NCBI GenBank assembly: GCA_902516065.1
Contig: CABXXB010000005.1
Span: forward strand, 1 to 48,061
Reading direction: 5' to 3'
DNA length: 48,061 nt
Source: an uncultured Pelagibacteraceae bacterium
GTDB lineage: Bacteria > Pseudomonadota > Alphaproteobacteria > Pelagibacterales > Pelagibacteraceae
Under the pieces are notes generated by a model. It was not told the origin of the DNA. It did no database searches and saw nothing but the letters and a program-made list of their open reading frames with translations. Shown here piece after piece: positions 1 to 8,820 of the stretch; positions within the stretch are counted from its first letter, which is position 1, and the number at the start of each line of letters is the position of its first letter. A program made the translations under genes and the position numbers.

Positions 1-30
1 GAAGTGAGAGAAGTAAAAATAATTTATTCA

Positions 31-342
31 TTATGCTGATTTCGCTACAGATTTTTTCTTAAATGGAGATTTAATTAAAATTCCCTTTTTTAATTTTTTA
101 AGTCTTGGTGAAAGGTTTTTATTTTTTACTACTTTTAAATACTCATCAAAACTTCCTTTTTTGTCTACAGACCTTACTCCCGCATTACTAACAGTTAACT
201 TTAGACTTCTTTTCATTAACTCACTTGTAAACTTAACTTTTTTAAGATTAGGTAAAAATCTTCTTTTAGTCTTATTGTTAGCATGACTAACATTATGACC
301 TTTCATAGGAATTTTACCAGTGAGTTCACATTTTTTCGACAT
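31..342 (-). CDS. rpmB: 50S ribosomal protein L28
   Basis: 103 aa [36 protein letters not shown] is a typical L28 N-terminus. Confidence 0.95.
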   Translation of the reverse strand: MSKKCELTGKIPMKGHNVSHANNKTKRRFLPNLKKVKFTSELMKRSLKLTVSNAGVRSVDKKGSFDEYLKVVKNKNLSPRLKKLKKGILIKSPFKKKSVAKSA

Positions 343-353
343 TGTAGCTCGAC

Positions 354-382
354 TATATAAGGGGTGATAAGGTTCGCGTCAA
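354..382 (-). promoter_or_regulatory. Putative sigma70-type promoter of rpmB (TTGACG-17 nt-TATATA)
   Basis: Minus strand: TTGACG (377-382), 17-nt spacer, TATATA (354-359), just upstream of the rpmB ATG at 342. Confidence 0.6.
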
Positions 383-391
383 GTAATAGAA

Positions 392-1444
392 TTATAATTT
401 AGATTTATTTCCAACGATTTCATTAAAATTTTTAACCCCTTTTTGTATCAATATTTTACTTAGATCATTTTTAATGATGTTAACAATATTAGGTCCTTTA
501 TAAACCATTCCAGTGTAAAGTTGAATATAATCAGCTCCAGCTAAAAATTTATTGTAAGCACTTAAACCTGAATCTACACCACCAACCCCTATAATTTTAA
601 TTTTGTTTTTTAAATTTTTATAAAATTTATTAATTAATAAATTTGACTTAACTTCAATAGGTTTGCCAGATAATCCACCTTTTTGATGCTTTTGAATATC
701 CTTTAAATTTTCTCTTGTCGCATTAGAAGTATTTGAAATAATGACAGCTTCTACCTCATTATTCATTAATACCTCTGAAATTTTTTTTATATCATCATCA
801 TTAATATCTGGAGCAATCTTTACAACAATAGGTATTTTTGAATTAAGATCTATTTTTTCTTTATTTATTTCTTTCAACAATTCATCTAATCGCTTTTGAT
901 CATGAAAGTTTCTTAAATTTTCAGTATTTGGTGAAGAAATATTAATTGTTATATAATCAGCAAATTCATGAAAGAGTCTAAGTCCTGATAAGTAATCCTC
1001 TAATCTATTTTCAGTATCTTTATTAGGGCCAATATTAATACCTAGAATTCCATTTTTTGAATTTCTTTTAATTCTATCTAAAATATTTTGTGCTCCATGA
1101 TTATTAAATCCTAATCGATTTATTAATGCTTCATCATCCACCAATCTAAATACTCTAGGTTTAGAGTTTCCATATTGACTTAAGGGAGTAATGGTACCAA
1201 CTTCTACAAAGCCAAAGCCTAATTTAAATAGCTGATTATAAACTTCTGCATTTTTGTCAAAACCTGCTGCCATCCCGATTGGGTTTTTTAAATCTTTATC
1301 AAATATTTTTGTTTTTAATAAATTGTCATTTTCTTCGTCTTTAAAAAGATTTGGTACAAGATTAAATTTTAGAGATTTGATAGCTAGAGTATGTGCTTTT
1401 TCTGGATCTAATTTAAAAATTAATGATCGTAAATTTGAAAACAT
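392..1444 (-). CDS. pyrD: Dihydroorotate dehydrogenase (quinone), class 2
   Basis: 350 aa; motifs NPIGMAAGFDKNAEVYNQLFKLGFGFVEVGTITP, INISSPNTENLR, GVGGVDSG. Confidence 0.95.
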   Translation of the reverse strand: MFSNLRSLIFKLDPEKAHTLAIKSLKFNLVPNLFKDEENDNLLKTKIFDKDLKNPIGMAAGFDKNAEVYNQLFKLGFGFVEVGTITPLSQYGNSKPRVFRLVDDEALINRLGFNNHGAQNILDRIKRNSKNGILGINIGPNKDTENRLEDYLSGLRLFHEFADYITINISSPNTENLRNFHDQKRLDELLKEINKEKIDLNSKIPIVVKIAPDINDDDIKKISEVLMNNEVEAVIISNTSNATRENLKDIQKHQKGGLSGKPIEVKSNLLINKFYKNLKNKIKIIGVGGVDSGLSAYNKFLAGADYIQLYTGMVYKGPNIVNIIKNDLSKILIQKGVKNFNEIVGNKSKL

Positions 1445-3006
1445 TATTTAATCTTTTTCATTATAAGCTCTTTAGTTTCATTAACACCAAAAAAACTTAT
1501 AAAAAATCCCATACGAGGTCCATTCTCATCACCAAAAATAACTTGATAAATCAATTTAAACCAATCTCTTAAATTTTCTGAATAACCATTTTCTTTACCA
1601 GTAGAATATATCAATGTTTGAATATCCTCTGGAGACATTTGGTCATTACATTTTTCAAGTGTTTTTATTAGAGCCTCTAAAGCTAACTTTTCATCTTTAT
1701 CTGGTAATTTATAATTTTTTTGTGATTTTATTACATCATTAAAATATTTGATCGCGTATCCTACAAGCCCATCAAAAATTGGATAATCTTTTTCATGAAT
1801 ATTTGATTTATACTTCTTAACAAACTTCCACAAAAGATCTTTTGAGTCTGCATTGCTAGTTTCTACAAGGTTTAATAACATAGAAAATGACATAATAGAA
1901 TTTTCTGCAGGAATCTGTCCATTATGGACATGCCATACTGGATTCATTAAGATTTGTAGTTCATCCTGTTTTTTTGCTTTTTCTATAAAATCTAAATACT
2001 CATCAACTGCTTTTGGAACTATTTCTTTATAAAGTTTTTTTGCTCTTTTTGGATTTTGATACATGTAAAGGGATAAACTTTCAGGAGAAGCATACTCGAG
2101 CCATTGATCAATTGTAATTCCATTTCCTTTGGATTTTGAAATTTTTTCTCCCTTTTCATCTAAAAACAATTCATAAGCAAATCCTGAAGGATTATTCTTG
2201 CCAATTAATTTTATAATTTTTGTCGATAAAATTGCACTTTCAATAAGATCTTTTCCATACATTTCAAAATCAATATCTAGTGCATACCATCTCATTGCCC
2301 AGTCAACTTTCCATTGAAGCTTACAATTTCCATCCAAAATACTTTTTTCTAAATTTTTTCCTTTATTATCAAAAATTATCTTTGAGTTATTTCTATCAAT
2401 TTCAATTACTGGTATCTCTAATACGTGTCCACTCTCTGGGCAGACAGGTAAAAATGGGCTGTAAGTTTTTTGTCTATCTTTACCAAGTGTTGGTAAAATT
2501 ATATTCATTATTCCATCATAATTCTCTAGAATAAGCTGAAGTGTGGAGTTAAAAAATCCTGATTTATACAATGAGGTTGAGCTTTTAAATGCGTAATTAA
2601 AGTTGAAACTATCCAAAAAATTTTTGAGCATTTCGTTATTGTGTTCTCCAAAGCTCTTAAATTTTCCAAATGGATCTGGAACTTCTGTTAAAGGTTTATG
2701 TAAATTTTCTTCTAGTAATTTTTGGTTTGGTACATTATCAGGAACTTTTCTAAGTCCATCCATATCATCGGAAAAAGTAATAATTTCTGTAGGAAGATCT
2801 GTAAGTTGCTTCAAAGCATTTACTATCATGGAAGTTCTAGCAACTTCTCCAAAAGTTCCTATATGAGGTAAACCACTAGGTCCATATCCAGTTTGAAGTG
2901 TTATTTGACCTTTTTTTTCGATAAAGGTTTTTCTTTCACGGAGCATTTTTTTTGCTTCAACAAATGGCCAAGCATTGGTTTTATCTAAATTCTCTTTTTT
3001 TATCAT
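1444..3006 (-). CDS. lysK: Lysyl-tRNA synthetase, class I type
   Basis: 520 aa; GPSGLPHIGTFGEVARTSM (HIGH region) and KISKSKGNGIT (KMSKS) are class I LysRS signatures. Confidence 0.9.
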   Translation of the reverse strand: MIKKENLDKTNAWPFVEAKKMLRERKTFIEKKGQITLQTGYGPSGLPHIGTFGEVARTSMIVNALKQLTDLPTEIITFSDDMDGLRKVPDNVPNQKLLEENLHKPLTEVPDPFGKFKSFGEHNNEMLKNFLDSFNFNYAFKSSTSLYKSGFFNSTLQLILENYDGIMNIILPTLGKDRQKTYSPFLPVCPESGHVLEIPVIEIDRNNSKIIFDNKGKNLEKSILDGNCKLQWKVDWAMRWYALDIDFEMYGKDLIESAILSTKIIKLIGKNNPSGFAYELFLDEKGEKISKSKGNGITIDQWLEYASPESLSLYMYQNPKRAKKLYKEIVPKAVDEYLDFIEKAKKQDELQILMNPVWHVHNGQIPAENSIMSFSMLLNLVETSNADSKDLLWKFVKKYKSNIHEKDYPIFDGLVGYAIKYFNDVIKSQKNYKLPDKDEKLALEALIKTLEKCNDQMSPEDIQTLIYSTGKENGYSENLRDWFKLIYQVIFGDENGPRMGFFISFFGVNETKELIMKKIK

Positions 3007-3094
3007 GAATTACACTTTAAAATTATTATTATAGTGAATTAACTAATTCTTATAGAGTTGAAATTTATTTACCATAAAATAATGTCCTTTCAAA

Positions 3095-4534
3095 ATGTCA
3101 AATTATAAAACTGTTTTTTTTACACTTGGAATTTTACAAATGGTGCTTGGGGTATTTATGTTTATTCCAATAATTCTTCAATTTGTCTATTCTGAAATAG
3201 ACTCATCTTTTTTTGGTGCTTCAATTGTAACAATTATTTTTGGTACATTATTTTTTTTATCTAATCTAGATCACAATAAACAGCTAACACTGCAACAAGC
3301 ATTTCTTCTTACAGCCTTATCATGGTTAAGTATTGCGATATTTGGGTCTTTGCCCTTCATTTTTTCTGATTTAAATTTCTCTTTTACGAATGCATTTTTT
3401 GAGAGCATGTCTGGAATAACAACCACAGGATCTACAATTATTTCAAATTTAAATGAAATGCCAAAAAGTATTTTGCTATGGCGAGCGATTCTTCAATGGT
3501 TAGGGGGTATTGGAATAATTATTATGGCAATAACATTAATGCCAATAATGAATGTTGGCGGAATGCAATTATTTAAGATTTCAAACAATGACTCGTCAGA
3601 AAAGATATTACCCAAATCAAAAGAAATAGCACTTCGTTTAATTTATATTTACACAGCCTTAACTTTACTTTGTGGATTGACTTATAAAATTTTTGGTATG
3701 AACTATTTTGATAGTTTAACTCACTCAATGACAACGATAGCAACAGGGGGATTTTCGAATTATAACGAGTCAATTGGTTTTTTTAATAGCGTTTCGATTG
3801 AAATATCAGCAATGATTTTCATTATTTTGGGAAGCTTGCCATTTATCGCATACATCAAATTTATTAGTGGAAATAAAAAAATCTTATTTGATGATGCTCA
3901 AATAAGATCTTTTTTTAAAATAATTATCTTTAGTGTCGCTATTTTAACAATTTATTTAGCAATAAGTAATTCAGCAGAATTAAATTTGAGATCAATATTT
4001 TTCAACATAATTTCGATATTAACAGGTACAGGTTATGTAAATGCTGAATTTGATACTTGGGGAAGTTTTACATTAATTTTATTTTTAGGATTAATGTTTA
4101 TTGGTGGTTGTGCTGGATCAACGACCTGTGGAGTTAAAATATTTAGAATTCAAATATTATATTTGTTTATTTCAAATCAACTTAAAAAAATTATTTATCC
4201 AAAGGGTGTTTTTGTTTTAAAATACGATCAAAATCCGATTGATAATAAATTTATATCTTCAGTTATTTCATTCATTTATATGTATTTAGTTATTTTTTTT
4301 GTTTTAACTGCTTTGTTATCTTTAACTGGCCTCGATTTTGTAACATCTATTTCAGGTGCAGCTACTTCAATTTCTAATGTGGGTCCTGGACTAGGCTCAA
4401 TTATTGGTCCTAATGGAGATTTTTCATCTCTTCCTAATGTTTCAAAATGGATTCTAACTTTAGGAATGATATTAGGAAGACTTGAATTATTCGCAATACT
4501 TGTATTATTCTTACCATCTTTTTGGAGAAATTAA
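3095..4534 (+). CDS. trkH: Trk/Ktr-type potassium uptake membrane subunit TrkH
   Basis: 479 aa multi-TM; SGITTTGSTI, TIATGGFSN, GGCAGSTTCGVKIFR pore-loop-like motifs. Confidence 0.9.
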   Translation: MSNYKTVFFTLGILQMVLGVFMFIPIILQFVYSEIDSSFFGASIVTIIFGTLFFLSNLDHNKQLTLQQAFLLTALSWLSIAIFGSLPFIFSDLNFSFTNAFFESMSGITTTGSTIISNLNEMPKSILLWRAILQWLGGIGIIIMAITLMPIMNVGGMQLFKISNNDSSEKILPKSKEIALRLIYIYTALTLLCGLTYKIFGMNYFDSLTHSMTTIATGGFSNYNESIGFFNSVSIEISAMIFIILGSLPFIAYIKFISGNKKILFDDAQIRSFFKIIIFSVAILTIYLAISNSAELNLRSIFFNIISILTGTGYVNAEFDTWGSFTLILFLGLMFIGGCAGSTTCGVKIFRIQILYLFISNQLKKIIYPKGVFVLKYDQNPIDNKFISSVISFIYMYLVIFFVLTALLSLTGLDFVTSISGAATSISNVGPGLGSIIGPNGDFSSLPNVSKWILTLGMILGRLELFAILVLFLPSFWRN

Positions 4535-4536
4535 AT

Positions 4537-5913
4537 ATGATCGAAATTAAAAAACAATCTTTGTCTGAAACCTTTTCAATATATTTTGATAAAAGAATGT
4601 TGAAAATTTTATTGTTAGGATCAATATCGGGTTTTCCTTGGGTACTTATTGGAAGTAGCCTTAGTTTGTGGCTTAAAGAGGATGGTCTTAGTAGATCCAC
4701 CGTTGGTTGGGCTGGTTTGATATTTGGTGTATATGCATTTAATTATTTATGGGCACCATTAGTTGATCGAGTTCAAATACCCTTTCTAACAAAAAAAATT
4801 GGTCACAGACGTGGATGGATTGTTTTGATGCAATTAATAATATTAGCTTCTCTTATTTTTTGGAGTTTAATTAATCCCACCGAAAATTTAGCATTAGTTA
4901 TTACAGTTGGACTATTAATTGCTGTAGCCTCTGCAACACAAGATATTACAGTAGATGCTCTTAGAATTGAGCAAATTGGGGAAAATGAGGGTAAATCCAT
5001 GGCTGCTGGTGCTGCTATGGCTGTAGTTGGTTGGTGGAGTGGATATAAATTAGGTGGAGTGCTAGCTTTGTTTTCTGCTGAACACTTTCAGATGCTAGGT
5101 TTTGAAAATTATTGGCAAATTACTTTTTTAATTCTCGGTATTTTAATCATTTTGATGAATATTGGACTTATGTTTGTTAGTGAACAAAATTCAAATGATA
5201 GAAGGGACAAACAAGCTTTAAATGATAAAATCATTTCTGAAAAATTAGGAAATTATAATTTTTTTTCTAATCTGATTACATGGATTGGTGGTACTTTAGG
5301 TGGACCAATAATAAGTTTTTTTAAGAAAAATGGGTTCTCTATAGCTCTAGGTATTTTAGGTTTTGTTTTTTTATTTAAAGTTGGAGAAGCCTTCTTAGGA
5401 AGAATGTCTATAATTTTTTACAAAGAAATCGGATTTAGTAAATCTGATATTGCAATTTACTCTAAAACTTTAGGTTGGATCACTACAGTAATTTTTACTC
5501 TTCTTGGTGGACTGTTTGTCATTAGATCAGGTGTTCTAAAAGCAATGTTCCTTGCGGGGATCATTATGGCAAGTACTAATTTATTATTTAGTGTTTTAGC
5601 ATGGAGTGATAAATCGGAATTATTATTCGCAATAGCTGTTATATTTGATGATATTGCAGCTGCATTTGCAACAGTGGCTTTTGTTGCATTTATATCGTTA
5701 CTAGTTGACAGAGCTTATACAGCTACACAATATGCACTTTTAGCATCAATTGGAACTGCAGGTAGAACGACACTTGCCTCTTCCTCTGGAGCACTTGTTG
5801 ATTGGTTAAATGGTGACTGGGGATTGTTTTTTATCTTAACCGCTTTAATGGTAATTCCATCTTTGATAATTTTATGGTCAATGAAAAATAAATTAAAATT
5901 AAGTGAAAAATAA
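4537..5913 (+). CDS. ampG: AmpG-like PAT/MFS muropeptide permease
   Basis: Multi-TM; GHRRGWIVLMQ, SATQDITVDALRIEQ. ORF opens at TTG 4522, but ATG 4537 follows GGAG and gives no overlap with trkH. Confidence 0.8.
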   Translation: MIEIKKQSLSETFSIYFDKRMLKILLLGSISGFPWVLIGSSLSLWLKEDGLSRSTVGWAGLIFGVYAFNYLWAPLVDRVQIPFLTKKIGHRRGWIVLMQLIILASLIFWSLINPTENLALVITVGLLIAVASATQDITVDALRIEQIGENEGKSMAAGAAMAVVGWWSGYKLGGVLALFSAEHFQMLGFENYWQITFLILGILIILMNIGLMFVSEQNSNDRRDKQALNDKIISEKLGNYNFFSNLITWIGGTLGGPIISFFKKNGFSIALGILGFVFLFKVGEAFLGRMSIIFYKEIGFSKSDIAIYSKTLGWITTVIFTLLGGLFVIRSGVLKAMFLAGIIMASTNLLFSVLAWSDKSELLFAIAVIFDDIAAAFATVAFVAFISLLVDRAYTATQYALLASIGTAGRTTLASSSGALVDWLNGDWGLFFILTALMVIPSLIILWSMKNKLKLSEK

Positions 5914-6655
5914 TTTTTATAATAAACCAATTGAAAACGTATATTCAAGACCATATATAAATTCTGAAGTTTCTACTCAAATTCTATATGGTGAAAAATT
6001 TAAAATAATTTTTAAAAATAAAGATTGGCTTAAAATTAAAACTAATTTTGATAACTATTCAGGTTTTATTAAAAATGATATTTTTATATCTTCATTTAAG
6101 CCTTCCCATAAAATTTCCTCTACAAAGAGTTGGATTTATAAAAAAGTTAAATCTAAATTTATAAAAACTAAAAAATATTTATATTTTTCAACTAATATTC
6201 AAAATTTAGAAGTTAAAAAAGATTATATTAAATTTGATAAAAATAAGTGGATTAAAAAAAAAGATTTGAAGAGGTTAGATCATATAGAAAAAAACTATAA
6301 AAAAGTTTTAAAACTTTTTTTAAATACAAGATATTTATGGGGTGGAAAAAGTATAGATGGTATAGACTGTTCCGCTCTCATCCAATTATTCTTTAAATAT
6401 AATAGAAAATTTTTTCCTAGAGATACAAAAGATCAAATAAAATATTGTAAAAAAAAAAATACTAAAAAATTTACTGACGGAGATATCATTTTTTGGAAAG
6501 GTCATGTTGGTCTTTGTTTAGATAAAAAAAAATTTATTCATGCATATGGGCCAAGAAAAAAAGTACTAATAATGCCTATCAATCAAACAATAAATTTAAT
6601 TTTAAAAACAGCAAAACTAAAAATTAAAAAAATAAGTAATATTAAAAAATATTAA
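5903..6655 (+). CDS. NlpC/P60 family endopeptidase with N-terminal SH3-like region (dipeptidyl-peptidase VI-like)
   Basis: 250 aa; YLWGGKSIDGIDCSALIQ (catalytic Cys) and GHVGLCLDKKKFIHAYG (His); no signal peptide seen. Confidence 0.85.
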   Translation: MKNNFYNKPIENVYSRPYINSEVSTQILYGEKFKIIFKNKDWLKIKTNFDNYSGFIKNDIFISSFKPSHKISSTKSWIYKKVKSKFIKTKKYLYFSTNIQNLEVKKDYIKFDKNKWIKKKDLKRLDHIEKNYKKVLKLFLNTRYLWGGKSIDGIDCSALIQLFFKYNRKFFPRDTKDQIKYCKKKNTKKFTDGDIIFWKGHVGLCLDKKKFIHAYGPRKKVLIMPINQTINLILKTAKLKIKKISNIKKY

Positions 6656-7548
6656 TTTCTACCAAAATCAGGTTTGTCAATATCTTGCTTTAACTTAATT
6701 ATTTTTGATCTTACTTTTTTAGTTTGCACAAGTTTTTTTAAAATAGACTTATTGTTCTTTGAATTAATATCCTTTTTAAATGCATTTAAATTTTTGATAA
6801 ATAAATTTATTGCTTTTGTAATGTTATTTTTGTTATCAAAAAAAATATCTCTCCACATAATCTCATTTGAAGCAGCTATTCTTGAAAAATCTCGCAATCC
6901 TCCTGCGCTATATTTAATTAAGTTGTAATTTTGTTTTTTTTCAAACTCTTGTGCTGACTTAACTAAATTATAAGCAACTAAGTGTGGCAAATGACTGGTC
7001 ATAGAAAAAATTTTATCATGTTTTTCAGGTGACATAACAACTGTTTTTGAACCAATTTTTTTCCAAAATTTATTTAAAATATTTAAATGATTTTTTTTTG
7101 TATTTTTTTCTTTAATTAAAATACACCATCTATCATTAAACATATTAATTTTTCCATGTTCAGGCCCGCTAACCTCAGACCCTGCTATAGGATGGCTAGA
7201 GACCCAAGAAATTTTTTTTTTAAGAAATTTTCTAATAATTTTTGATGACTCAATCTTCGAAGAACCAATATCTGTAATTAAGCAATTGGGGGAAACAAAA
7301 TTATTTATCTTAAGAATAATATTTTTATATTCACTCATTGGTGTACAAAATATTATTAAATCAGAATTTATCGCTCCTTCTTTCACCGATTTAACAATTC
7401 TTCCTGGCAACTTAAGTTTTTTTATTTTTAATATATTTTTTTTTGTCTTTTCATAAATAAATATTTTTTTTGCTATCTTTTTCTTTTGTATTGATCTCAC
7501 CAAAGAAGAGCCAAGTAGTCCACAGCCAATTATAAAAATATTTTTCAT
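6652..7548 (-). CDS. tyrA: Prephenate/arogenate dehydrogenase
   Basis: 298 aa; IIGCGLLGSSLVRSIQ, VSSHPIAGSEVSGPEHG, MTSHLPHLVAY, SAGGLRDFSRIAASNEIMWRDI. Confidence 0.92.
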   Translation of the reverse strand: MKNIFIIGCGLLGSSLVRSIQKKKIAKKIFIYEKTKKNILKIKKLKLPGRIVKSVKEGAINSDLIIFCTPMSEYKNIILKINNFVSPNCLITDIGSSKIESSKIIRKFLKKKISWVSSHPIAGSEVSGPEHGKINMFNDRWCILIKEKNTKKNHLNILNKFWKKIGSKTVVMSPEKHDKIFSMTSHLPHLVAYNLVKSAQEFEKKQNYNLIKYSAGGLRDFSRIAASNEIMWRDIFFDNKNNITKAINLFIKNLNAFKKDINSKNNKSILKKLVQTKKVRSKIIKLKQDIDKPDFGRN

Positions 7549-8631
7549 TTAATTTAATATTCCCTTTACTATACTCATAAATTTTAAATTTTCTTTAGAA
7601 GATCCAATAGTTAATCTCAATTTATTCTTAATATGATAACCATCTTTAGTTGATCGCAAAATTATTCCTTTGCTTTTTAACCTTTGATAAAAAAAATTTG
7701 CTGAATATTTGCTTTTTTCAAAATCAAGTAGCAAAAAATTTGCAGTTATGACGTTTGAGAAAATTCTATAATTTTCAAGAAAATTTTTTAGTTTTTTTGC
7801 ATAAAACAAATTATGTTTAATTGATTTCTTAATAAATTTTTTATCCTTGAGGGACTCAACTGCAGCTAATTGAGCTATGCCATTTACATTAAAAGGCGGC
7901 TTAATCAGATTTAATGCGTCAATTATTTTTTTGGATCCATATCCCCATCCCACTCTTAAAGATGCTAAACCAAAAATTTTTGAAAATGTTCGAAGGATAA
8001 AAACATTCTCCTTATTTTTAAACAGATCTAAACCTGGGGAATAGTCTGGATTTTGCATATATTCTGCATATGCATCATCGATTACTAATAAAATTTTTTT
8101 ATTTAATCTTTTTCTAAGCTCTAATACTTCTTTTTTTGTCAAATAAGTTCCTGTTGGATTATTTGGATTTGCTATAAAAACAATTTTTGTCTTTTTAGAA
8201 ACTTTCTTTAGAATCTCATTAGTTGAAATTTTAAAATTTATTTCTTTTGAAAATATAACTTTGGCACCAACAATTTTTGAATAAATTCTATACATTAAAA
8301 AACTATATTCTGGTAAAACTACTTCATCTCCTGGGTTTAAAAATAATTGACAAATCATCTGAATAATTTCATCAGAGCCGGCTCCACAAATAATTTTTTC
8401 TGAATTGCAATTATATACTTTGGATATTGATTTTCTTAAATTTTTTGACTTTCCATCAGGATATTTATCTAAAATTAAATTTTTTTTTAAAATCACCCTT
8501 TTGGCTTTTGGACTCATGCCCAAAGCAGATTCATTTGCTGATAATTTTATTACTTTTCTGAATTTTTTTATTTTAGATTTGCCAGGTTTATAGGCTTCGA
8601 TATTAAATTTTTTGAATTTTAGAGTAGTCAT
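7549..8631 (-). CDS. hisC: Histidinol-phosphate / aromatic aminotransferase
   Basis: 360 aa class I/II PLP aminotransferase; KLSANESALGMS, ANPNNPTGTY, LRTFSKIFGLASLRVGWGYG. Confidence 0.9.
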   Translation of the reverse strand: MTTLKFKKFNIEAYKPGKSKIKKFRKVIKLSANESALGMSPKAKRVILKKNLILDKYPDGKSKNLRKSISKVYNCNSEKIICGAGSDEIIQMICQLFLNPGDEVVLPEYSFLMYRIYSKIVGAKVIFSKEINFKISTNEILKKVSKKTKIVFIANPNNPTGTYLTKKEVLELRKRLNKKILLVIDDAYAEYMQNPDYSPGLDLFKNKENVFILRTFSKIFGLASLRVGWGYGSKKIIDALNLIKPPFNVNGIAQLAAVESLKDKKFIKKSIKHNLFYAKKLKNFLENYRIFSNVITANFLLLDFEKSKYSANFFYQRLKSKGIILRSTKDGYHIKNKLRLTIGSSKENLKFMSIVKGILN

Positions 8632-8704
8632 TTTTTTAAATTTATGAGCTCTTTATAGATAAAATTACAATTTTTTATAGAGAATAAGGTAAAATTTTAA
8701 AAAA

Positions 8705-8733
8705 TTGACATAATAAATAAGTTCTAGTAAAAA
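8705..8733 (+). promoter_or_regulatory. Putative promoter of metX (TTGACA-17 nt-TAAAAA)
   Basis: TTGACA at 8705-8710, 17-nt spacer, TAAAAA at 8728-8733; predicted start about 8740, the first base of riboswitch P1. Confidence 0.55.
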
Positions 8734-8738
8734 AAATA

Positions 8739-8790
8739 TGCGCTGATTTAACTGAATTGCGAGCGCTTAAAAAAAACCGCTAAAATAGTT
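8739..8790 (+). ncRNA. SAM-II riboswitch in the metX leader
   Basis: GCGCTGATTTAACTGAATTGCGAGCGCTTAAAAAAAACCGCTAAAATAGTT closely matches the known marine metX SAM-II sequence. P1 GCGCT(8740-8744)/AGCGC(8762-8766); conserved GCTAAAA (8779-8785); loop AACT (8750-8753) complementary to AGTT (8787-8790). Confidence 0.9.
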
Positions 8791-8820
8791 TTTTTTCTCA
8801 CAATTCAAATAAAGCTTATT

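Noticed and set aside
8791-8820. Possible second, tandem SAM riboswitch (SAM-V) after SAM-II
   Set aside because: The remaining 30 nt before metX is T/A-rich with no recognisable aptamer core.
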